10,773 nt of DNA from JANNAV01 sp031384695. GTDB taxonomy: Bacteria; Pseudomonadota; Alphaproteobacteria; Rhodobacterales; Rhodobacteraceae. Position numbers and translations under genes: made by a program. Location of the stretch: the NCBI GenBank assembly GCA_031384695.1, contig JANNAV010000365.1, forward strand, positions 1 to 10,773, given 5' to 3'. The first letter of the stretch is position 1; each line of letters begins with the position of its first letter. The notes beneath the pieces are model-generated. The model saw only the letters and a program-made list of their open reading frames with translations, was not told where the DNA came from and did no database searches. Shown piece by piece: positions 1 to 5,503 of this stretch.

Positions 1-174
1 TCCGTGCGCCGTTCGGGTTATGTGATTGGAACCGTAACACAAAGTTGGTGGCGGACGGGTTTTAAGATGAATTTGAAATCAGGCGCTTGCGGGTTCGGGT
101 TTTGGTATCGGGCGGCAAAAGCGGGGACGTGGTGATTCGGGTTGGGGCGGCGTTTTGCTATGGTAAAAGCCGGG
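1..174. other. Intergenic region 3' of ubiG, no gene recognised
   Basis: No coding region could be supported here. One plus-strand frame is open from base 1 to about 135, but its translation is not recognisable and it has no visible start. The stretch contains three exact copies of the octamer TTCGGGTT (12-19, 94-101, 136-143). There is a weak imperfect inverted repeat around 148-170 (GGCGTTTT against AAAAGCC), just beyond the ubiG stop on the minus strand. It could act as a poor terminator for ubiG but lacks a proper stem and U-tract. Confidence 0.5.
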
Positions 175-918
175 TCAGGCTTGGCGTTTCAGGCTTGCGG
201 TGACGTAATTGCACGACAGATCGCGGGCGGAGAGCGACCAGCTCCAGCTTAGGGGGTTGAAGACCATCCCCTTGCTGTCTACCGGATCAAGGCCTGCGTT
301 GCGGATCAGGGCGAATAACTCATCGGGGGTGATGAACTTGTTCCAGTCATGGGTGCCTTTGGGCAGCCAGCGCATCACCCATTCGGCGCCGATGATCGCC
401 ATGCCGAAGGATTTTACGTTGCGGTTGAGGGTGGAGCAGATCATCAGGCCACCCGGTTTCAGCAATTGCTGACAGGCGGTGAGGTAGGCGAGCGGATCGG
501 CCACGTGTTCGACCACTTCCATGTTGAGAACCACGTCGAACTGCTCGCCCAGAGCGGCCATGTCTTCGGCGGTGGTGTGGCGGTAGTCGATCTGCAGGCC
601 GGAGGTTTGGGCATGCAGGGCCGCCACGGGGATGTTGCGGGGGGCGGCGTCGGCACCGACGACATCGGCACCAAGGCGCGCCATCGGTTCGGACAAGAGG
701 CCGCCGCCGCAGCCGATGTCGAGAATGCGCAGGCCGGTGAAGGCGAGGGGCTGCGCGAGGTCGCGGTCAAACTCGGCGGCGATCTGCGAGGTGATGTAAT
801 CGAGGCGGCAGGGGTTCATCAGGTGCAGCGGTTTGAACTTGCCATGCGGGTTCCACCATTCGGCGGCCATCGCTTCGAACTTGGCCACCTCGGCGGGGTC
901 TACCGTGGTTTGGGTCAT
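175..918 (-). CDS. ubiG: Ubiquinone biosynthesis O-methyltransferase UbiG
   Basis: A SAM-dependent class I methyltransferase of 247 aa. The family performs both O-methylation steps of ubiquinone synthesis, on the polyprenyl dihydroxyphenol and on the demethylubiquinol intermediate, at the inner face of the membrane. The N-terminal UbiG signature WWNPHGKFKPLHLMNP lies at residues 21-36. SAM motif I (LDIGCGGGLLSEP) is at 66-78, the motif around NMEVVEHV at 132-139 and KPGG at 154-157. Length is normal for the family. An in-frame ATG lies 15 bases further upstream (931-933), but the only good Shine-Dalgarno sequence, AAAGGA, falls inside those extra codons and is spaced correctly for the ATG at 916-918, so the shorter start is chosen. 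The gene is divergent from the peptidase gene and appears monocistronic within the window. Confidence 0.95.
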   Translation of the reverse strand: MTQTTVDPAEVAKFEAMAAEWWNPHGKFKPLHLMNPCRLDYITSQIAAEFDRDLAQPLAFTGLRILDIGCGGGLLSEPMARLGADVVGADAAPRNIPVAALHAQTSGLQIDYRHTTAEDMAALGEQFDVVLNMEVVEHVADPLAYLTACQQLLKPGGLMICSTLNRNVKSFGMAIIGAEWVMRWLPKGTHDWNKFITPDELFALIRNAGLDPVDSKGMVFNPLSWSWSLSARDLSCNYVTASLKRQA

Positions 919-977
919 GGCGTGTCCTTTCATGCAATACCCTGTGGCGGGGTAGGCTATCGCCAGTATATAGGACG
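919..977. promoter_or_regulatory. Divergent ubiG/pip intergenic region
   Basis: These 59 bp separate the two divergent starts and must hold at least part of both promoters. They contain a TATATA at 967-972, a usable -10-like element in either direction, but I see no convincing -35 partner. A short inverted repeat, TACCC (938-942) and GGGTA (950-954) with a 7-base centre, is a possible operator or chance. Promoter assignment is inference only. Confidence 0.35.
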
Positions 978-1949
978 ATGATGGACGACAGATCAGGCCA
1001 AAAGCGCGCAGTCGAGTATCTTTACCCGCCGATCGAGCCGTTCGATCAGCGGATGCTGGACGTGGCCGGGGGGCACCGCATCTATATGGAGCAGTGCGGC
1101 AATCCGCAGGGCCTGCCGGTGGTGGTGTTTCATGGCGGGCCGGGGGGCGGGTGCAGCCCGGCGATGCGGCGGTATTTTGACCCGGAGATTTACCGGATTG
1201 TGTTGTTTGATCAACGGGGGTGCGGGCGGTCGCGGCCGCATGCGCATGTCGAGGAGAACACCACCTGGCATCTGGTGCGCGATATCGAGGCTATCCGGGT
1301 GGTTCTGGGGATCGACCGGTTTATCGCGTTTGGTGGCAGTTGGGGGGCGACGCTGGCGCTGATCTACGCCATCTCATACCCCGAGCGGGTGCAGCAACTG
1401 GTGTTGCGCGGGGTGTTCCTGATGACCAAGCCTGAGTTGGACTGGTTTTATGGTGGCGGGGCGGGGCGATTTTTCCCGGATCTTTGGGAGCGATTTGAAG
1501 GGGTTATACCCGAGGCGGAGCGGGGCGATCTGATTGCGGCCTATCACCGGCGATTGTTTTCGGGCGATCTGGCGGAGGAGATCCGGTTTGGCCGGATCTG
1601 GGCCAATTGGGAGAACGCGCTGGCCTCGGTGCACCGGGACGGGGCTATGGGCGAGAGCCCGGCGGAATATGCGCGGGCGTTTGCGCGGCTGGAGAATCAT
1701 TATTTCGTGAATGCGGGATTTCTGGCCTGTGATGGCTGGATTTTGCAGCAAAAGGCGCGGATTGCCCATATCCCCACGGTGATCGTGCAGGGGCGTTATG
1801 ACATGATCTGCCCGCCGGTATCGGCGTGGAAGTTGGCGGAGGGGTGGCTGCTGGCCGATCTTCGGATCATTCATCTGGCGGGGCACGCGCTTTCGGAACC
1901 GATGATATCGGAGGCGCTGGTGGGGGCGATGAATGGGCTGCGGCCATGA
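978..1949 (+). CDS. pip: Proline iminopeptidase (alpha/beta hydrolase, peptidase family S33)
   Basis: A cytoplasmic serine exopeptidase expected to release N-terminal proline from peptides. The protein is 323 aa, the usual length. HGGPGGG (residues 52-58) forms the oxyanion-hole loop typical of the family. DQRGCGRS follows at 78-85. The nucleophile elbow GGSWG places the catalytic serine at 121, with Asp275 (GRYDMICP) and His303 (AGHA) completing the triad. No signal peptide is seen. Two adjacent ATGs are possible. The AGGA at 972-975 is only 2 bases from the first and 5 from the second (981), so the true start may be one codon later. A cupin gene follows 36 bp after the stop and is probably co-transcribed. 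Confidence 0.93.
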   Translation: MMDDRSGQKRAVEYLYPPIEPFDQRMLDVAGGHRIYMEQCGNPQGLPVVVFHGGPGGGCSPAMRRYFDPEIYRIVLFDQRGCGRSRPHAHVEENTTWHLVRDIEAIRVVLGIDRFIAFGGSWGATLALIYAISYPERVQQLVLRGVFLMTKPELDWFYGGGAGRFFPDLWERFEGVIPEAERGDLIAAYHRRLFSGDLAEEIRFGRIWANWENALASVHRDGAMGESPAEYARAFARLENHYFVNAGFLACDGWILQQKARIAHIPTVIVQGRYDMICPPVSAWKLAEGWLLADLRIIHLAGHALSEPMISEALVGAMNGLRP

Positions 1950-1985
1950 TTTTGCCATATGCTTTTGCATGCAGGAGTTATGCAT

Positions 1986-2339
1986 ATGATTGATCTGTCG
2001 GCGTTCCCCGGGCTTGCCGAAATGGCGGTGGGGGAGTTTGTGGCGAAGCCGACTTCGGTTGAGGGCGATCAGCGCGAGGCGGGGGTGACGCTTTGGGCTT
2101 CGGCCGATGGGCGGGTGGAGATCGGAGTGTGGGAATGCACGCCGGGGCGGTTCATGGCGGACCGGGGTGCGTCATCCGAGTTTTGCCATTTTATTGCCGG
2201 GCGGATCGAGATGACGCATGCGGATGGGAGGGTGGAGCAGTTCGGGCCGGGGGATGCGATCAACCTGCCATTGGGCTGGAAGGGGGAATGGCGGGTGTTG
2301 GAACATGTGCGAAAGGTTTATGTGATTACGGGGGCGTGA
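1986..2339 (+). CDS. Small single-domain cupin protein (Cupin_3/EutQ-like)
   Basis: A 117-aa protein made of one cupin beta-barrel. The conserved stretch GASSEFCHFIAGRIEMT (residues 61-77) and the second motif with GPGDAINLPLGWKGEW (87-102) match the Cupin_3 (DUF861-like) type, which includes ethanolamine-utilisation EutQ-like and ureidoglycine aminohydrolase-like domains. Only one clear candidate metal-binding histidine (His68) is visible in motif 1, so metal use and enzymatic activity are uncertain. The substrate is unknown. In-frame ATGs also occur at 1959 and 1980, but the AGGAG at 1973-1977 lies 8 bases before the ATG at 1986 and only 2 before 1980, favouring the start given. It probably forms an operon with the preceding peptidase gene. 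No terminator is evident directly after the stop. Confidence 0.85.
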   Translation: MIDLSAFPGLAEMAVGEFVAKPTSVEGDQREAGVTLWASADGRVEIGVWECTPGRFMADRGASSEFCHFIAGRIEMTHADGRVEQFGPGDAINLPLGWKGEWRVLEHVRKVYVITGA

Positions 2340-2411
2340 GATTTTAAGGCAGAGCGTTTGGGTATATTAAGGCGATTGTGGGGATTATGATCTGAACCGA
2401 TCCGGAAACGC

Positions 2412-2439
2412 GCCTGATTTGATGGAAATCAAATCGGGC
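2412..2439. promoter_or_regulatory. Perfect FNR/FnrL-type box within a 12-bp inverted repeat
   Basis: The centre reads TTGAT-GGAA-ATCAA (2419-2432), an exact match to the consensus TTGAT-N4-ATCAA bound by FNR-family regulators, including FnrL of Rhodobacterales. The symmetry extends to 12 base pairs on each side (2412-2423 with 2428-2439, one T:G mismatch at DNA level, a wobble pair in RNA). It lies about 170 bp upstream of rimP and 73 bp after the cupin stop. As RNA it would form a strong GGAA-capped hairpin, but no T-run follows, so it is not an intrinsic terminator. Whether a regulator binds it is not known from sequence. Confidence 0.6.
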
Positions 2440-2460
2440 AAGACACGGAGAGGAAGGACG

Positions 2461-2601
2461 TGACCGGGTGGCTGCGAACCACCTTGCAGTGGCGGCGGGT
2501 TTGGCCTATACGACGTTCAACAGCGGCTTCGGGGTCCACACCCGGAACCATCGCGCGTCACCAGCGGGCCTGTCGGCCCGTTTTTTGTTGTTGGAAACCA
2601 T
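2461..2601 (+). promoter_or_regulatory. Putative rimP leader / attenuator region
   Basis: This untranslated stretch directly before rimP contains a GGTGG/CCACC stem (2467-2471 with 2479-2483, 7-base loop), a weaker GGGT/ACCC stem (2532-2535 with 2540-2543) and, at its 3' end, an intrinsic terminator. A candidate sigma-70-like promoter is TTGCAG (2484-2489), a 17-bp spacer and TATACG (2507-2512), which would start RNA near 2519. A transcript from further upstream is equally possible. A terminator just before the first gene of the rimP-nusA-infB operon is the hallmark of the rimP-leader element described bioinformatically in alphaproteobacteria, whose ligand and mechanism are undetermined. Assignment to that family is inferred from position and architecture, not from a covariance-model hit. 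Confidence 0.55.
2565..2586 (+). terminator. Intrinsic terminator (attenuator) upstream of rimP
   Basis: CGGGCC (2565-2570), loop TGTC, GGCCCG (2575-2580), then six Ts (2581-2586). This is a textbook Rho-independent terminator on the plus strand. It ends only 15 bases before the rimP ATG and far from the cupin stop (2339). Stopping read-through from the upstream pair is possible, but the position argues for attenuation of the rimP operon. Confidence 0.8.
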
Positions 2602-3207
2602 ATGGCCGACCTTATCGCCAAAACCGCCATCGACCGCCGGATGGCCGAAATTGTGACCCCTGTGATCGAGGGGCTTGGGTTTGAGTTGGTGCGCATCCGT
2701 TTGATGGGCGGCAATACCCGCACCTTGCAGATCATGGCCGACAAGCCCGAGGGCGGCATCGAGGTGGATGATTGCGGCGCGATTTCCACCGCCGTTTCGG
2801 TGGTTCTGGATGTGGAAGACCCGCTGGAGGATAACTATATTCTTGAAGTGTCCAGCCCCGGTATCGACAGGCCTTTGACGCGGTTGAAGGATTTCGACAT
2901 GTGGGCGGGCTATGAGGCGCGGATCGAGACCAGCGAGCTGATCTCGGGGCGCCGGCGCTTCAAGGGCGTGCTGGCGGGGACCGAAGGCGAGGAAGTGCTG
3001 ATCGAGATCGAGGAGGGCGGCGCGCCGGTGACCATCGGTTTGCAGTTCGACTGGCTTTCAGATGCCAAGCTGATCCTGACTGATGAATTGATTGCCGAGA
3101 TGTTGCGGCAGCGCAAGGCCAGCGGTGTGATCGACGAATCGCAGTTTGACGAAATTCAGACAAGTGAGGGCGACGAAGAAGACGCCCCTGACGCAACCAA
3201 ACACTAG
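2602..3207 (+). CDS. rimP: Ribosome maturation factor RimP
   Basis: A cytoplasmic factor that binds the free 30S subunit and assists late 16S rRNA folding and assembly. It is 201 aa. The N-terminal alpha/beta domain covers about residues 10-85. The hallmark SSPGIDRPL (84-92) marks the junction to the C-terminal SH3-like barrel, about 95-160. A helical and then acidic tail (about 161-201, ending rich in Asp and Glu) makes it somewhat longer than the E. coli protein, as is common in alphaproteobacteria. The start is preceded by a modest Shine-Dalgarno sequence, GGAA (2593-2596), just after the T-run of the attenuator. It is the first gene of a four-gene operon, and nusA begins 16 bp after its stop. 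Confidence 0.95.
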   Translation: MADLIAKTAIDRRMAEIVTPVIEGLGFELVRIRLMGGNTRTLQIMADKPEGGIEVDDCGAISTAVSVVLDVEDPLEDNYILEVSSPGIDRPLTRLKDFDMWAGYEARIETSELISGRRRFKGVLAGTEGEEVLIEIEEGGAPVTIGLQFDWLSDAKLILTDELIAEMLRQRKASGVIDESQFDEIQTSEGDEEDAPDATKH

Positions 3208-3223
3208 GACTGGGAGTTGACCA

Positions 3224-4828
3224 ATGGCGATTACCTCTGCCAACCAACTGGAGCTTTTGCAGACCGCCGAGGCGGTGGCGCGCGAGAAGATGATCGACCC
3301 GGATCTGGTGATCCAGGCGATGGAGGACAGCCTGGCGCGGGCGGCGAAATCGCGGTACGGCGCGGATAATGACATCCGGGTGAAGATCGACCGCAAGACC
3401 GGGCGGGCGACGTTTGCGCGTATCCGCACCGTGGTGGGCGATGACGCGGTGGAGAATCACCACGCGCAGATGACGGTGGCGCAGGCGAAATCGCATCTGG
3501 CCGACCCCAAGATCGGCGACGAGATCATCGACGAGGTGCCGCCGGTTGATCTGGGCCGGATTGCCGCACAATCGGCCAAGCAGGTGATCCTGCAGAAGGT
3601 GCGCGAGGCCGAGCGTGACCGGCAATACGAGGATTTCAAGGACCGCAAGGGCACGATCATCAACGGTCAGGTCAAGCGCGAGGAATATGGCAACATCATC
3701 GTCGATGTGGGCCGGGGCGAGGCTATTTTGCGCCGCAACGAGAAGATCGGCCGCGAAAGTTACCGGCCGAACGACCGTATCCGCTGTTACATCAAGGACG
3801 TGCGCCGCGAGGCGCGGGGGCCGCAGATTTTCCTGAGCCGGACCGATCCGCAGTTCATGGCGGAACTGTTCAAGATGGAAGTGCCCGAGATTTATGATGG
3901 CATCATCGAGATCAAGGCGGTGGCCCGCGATCCGGGTTCACGCGCGAAGATTGCGGTGATCAGTTATGACAACTCGATTGATCCGGTGGGGGCTTGCGTC
4001 GGTATGCGCGGCAGCCGGGTGCAGGCTGTGGTGAACGAGTTGCAGGGCGAAAAGATCGACATCATCCCGTGGAATCAGGATCAGGCGACGTTTCTGGTGA
4101 ACGCATTGCAGCCTGCGGAAGTGTCCAAGGTGGTGATCGACGAGGAGATCGGCAAGATCGAGGTGGTGGTGCCTGACGAGCAGTTGTCGCTGGCCATCGG
4201 GCGGCGCGGGCAGAACGTGCGGCTGGCCAGCCAACTTACGGGCCTTGATATTGATATCGTGACGGAATCGGACGAATCAGCGCGGCGGCAGGCCGAGTTT
4301 GCCGAGCGCACCAAGTTGTTCATCGACACGCTGGATATCGACGAGATGATGGCGCAGCTGCTGGTGGCCGAAGGGTTCACCAATCTGGAAGAGGTGGCCT
4401 ATGTGGACACCGACGAGTTGCTGTCGATCGACGGGTTCGACGAGGGCACGGCGGGCGAGTTGCAGGCGCGGGCGCGGGATTATCTGGAGGCGGCCAACGC
4501 CAAGTCGATGGAGATTGCGCGGGGCCTCGGGGTCGAGGATTCGCTGGTGGAGTTCGAGGGCTTGACGCCGCAGATGCTGGAGGCTTTGGCCAAGGACGGC
4601 ATCAAGACGCTGGAAGATTTCGCCACCTGCGCCGATTGGGAGTTGGCGGGCGGCTGGACCACGGTGAAGGGTGTGCGGGTCAAGGATGAAGGCGTGCTGG
4701 AAAAGTTTGACGTGTCTTTGGAAGAGGCGCAGCTTTTGGTGATGACGGCGCGGATCAGTCTGGGCTGGGTGGACCCTTCGGAAATGCCGGGTCAGGCTGC
4801 GGCCGACGAAGAGGAGGCCGAGGCCTGA
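3224..4828 (+). CDS. nusA: Transcription termination/antitermination protein NusA
   Basis: An RNA polymerase-binding elongation factor that modulates pausing, intrinsic termination and antitermination and links RNA polymerase to the ribosome. It is 534 aa. Domains in order are the polymerase-binding N-terminal domain (about 1-125), an S1 RNA-binding domain (about 140-205), KH1 (about 230-300, with GACVGMRGSRVQAV at 257-270), KH2 (about 305-350, LAIGRRGQNVRLA at 323-335) and two helix-hairpin-helix acidic repeats (about 372-425 and 446-512), ending in an acidic tail. Two C-terminal repeats are present, as in E. coli. The start is backed by GGGAG at 3212-3216, 7 bases upstream. The stop codon lies in the loop of a perfect 8-bp hairpin (4818-4839). 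ylxR starts 19 bp later. Confidence 0.97.
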   Translation: MAITSANQLELLQTAEAVAREKMIDPDLVIQAMEDSLARAAKSRYGADNDIRVKIDRKTGRATFARIRTVVGDDAVENHHAQMTVAQAKSHLADPKIGDEIIDEVPPVDLGRIAAQSAKQVILQKVREAERDRQYEDFKDRKGTIINGQVKREEYGNIIVDVGRGEAILRRNEKIGRESYRPNDRIRCYIKDVRREARGPQIFLSRTDPQFMAELFKMEVPEIYDGIIEIKAVARDPGSRAKIAVISYDNSIDPVGACVGMRGSRVQAVVNELQGEKIDIIPWNQDQATFLVNALQPAEVSKVVIDEEIGKIEVVVPDEQLSLAIGRRGQNVRLASQLTGLDIDIVTESDESARRQAEFAERTKLFIDTLDIDEMMAQLLVAEGFTNLEEVAYVDTDELLSIDGFDEGTAGELQARARDYLEAANAKSMEIARGLGVEDSLVEFEGLTPQMLEALAKDGIKTLEDFATCADWELAGGWTTVKGVRVKDEGVLEKFDVSLEEAQLLVMTARISLGWVDPSEMPGQAAADEEEAEA

Positions 4829-4839
4829 TCGGGCCTCGG
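4818..4839 (+). promoter_or_regulatory. Stem-loop spanning the nusA stop codon, before ylxR
   Basis: CCGAGGCC (4818-4825) and GGCCTCGG (4832-4839) form a perfect 8-bp stem with the six-base loop TGATCG, which contains the nusA TGA. There is no T-run, so it is not an intrinsic terminator. The ylxR GTG lies 8 bases after the stem and has no good Shine-Dalgarno sequence. The hairpin could shape translational coupling or serve as an RNA-processing site. Function is inference. Confidence 0.45.
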
Positions 4840-4847
4840 AAACGCAG

Positions 4848-5498
4848 GTGACACGCGGCGGACGGGCAGACGAACAGGACGATGGGCCAGTTGGTGGGCC
4901 GGAGCGCAAGTGCATAGTTTCCGGCGATAGCCAGCCCAAGAGCGGGCTGGTGCGGTTTTGTGTTGGCCCGGAGGGGCAGGTGGTGCCGGACGTTCTGGGC
5001 AAGCTGCCGGGGCGCGGGTTCTATGTGTCGGCAGACCGGGCGATGATCGACAAGGCGGGCAAGAAGGGGCTGTTTGCCCGTGCCGCCCGTCAGCCGGTGA
5101 AGGTGCCGGAGGGGTTGTCCGATCTGGTGGAGGCGTTGCTGGTGCGCCGGGTGGTGGATCTGATCTCTTTGGCGCGCAAGGCGAGCCGGGCGGTGATGGG
5201 CTATGAGAAGGTGAAGGACTGGCTACAAAAAGAGCAGGCAGTGGTGCTGGTGCAGGCGTCGGACGGATCGGCGCGCGGCAAGACCAAGCTGCGCCGGCCA
5301 GACGGCGAGGGCAGTTTCATCGGCTGTTTGACAGCCGGGGAATTGGGTTTGGCATTCGGGCGCGAACGTGCGATACACGCCGCGCTTGCGGCTGGTGGAC
5401 TCACGAAGCGTGTTGTAGAGGAAGCGGCAAGGCTGGGTGGTGTGCGTATGCAGATCGTGCAGCAGGATGGCGGGGATACCGCCTTGAAGGATACGTAG
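4848..5498 (+). CDS. ylxR: RNA-binding protein, YlxR (DUF448) fused to an L7Ae-like domain
   Basis: A 216-aa protein with two nucleic-acid-binding modules. The YlxR/DUF448 domain (about residues 19-95) shows ERKCIVSGD (19-27) and the conserved GRGFYVSAD (55-63). A ribosomal L7Ae/L30e-like domain follows (about 98-195, starting near VVDLISLARKASRAVMGYEKV). In Bacillus the equivalents are two separate genes, ylxR and ylxQ, at the same place between nusA and infB. The fused form is usual in alphaproteobacteria. The precise role is unresolved. YlxR proteins have been linked to RNA binding and to regulation of transcription or of RNase P. The start is a GTG with no strong Shine-Dalgarno sequence and no in-frame ATG before residue 66, which suggests translational coupling to nusA. 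infB begins 5 bp after the stop. Confidence 0.88.
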   Translation: MTRGGRADEQDDGPVGGPERKCIVSGDSQPKSGLVRFCVGPEGQVVPDVLGKLPGRGFYVSADRAMIDKAGKKGLFARAARQPVKVPEGLSDLVEALLVRRVVDLISLARKASRAVMGYEKVKDWLQKEQAVVLVQASDGSARGKTKLRRPDGEGSFIGCLTAGELGLAFGRERAIHAALAAGGLTKRVVEEAARLGGVRMQIVQQDGGDTALKDT

Positions 5499-5503
5499 GA
5501 CGC

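Noticed and set aside
919..933. Longer ubiG start at the ATG 15 bases upstream
   Set aside because: The only good Shine-Dalgarno sequence (AAAGGA) overlaps those codons and is correctly spaced for the downstream ATG.
349..981. Plus-strand frame of 210 codons antisense to ubiG
   Set aside because: UbiG on the minus strand carries all methyltransferase motifs. This frame is a His/Gly-rich shadow and runs into the peptidase start.
2340..2601. A tRNA gene (as metY lies upstream of rimP in E. coli) or a short coding ORF
   Set aside because: No cloverleaf, T-loop or anticodon arm could be drawn, and the short open frames here have no recognisable product. The region is better explained by regulatory hairpins.
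4277..5002. Minus-strand frame of 241 codons across the end of nusA and the start of ylxR
   Set aside because: It has no recognisable domain, no ribosome binding site was identified, and it is antisense to two well-supported genes.
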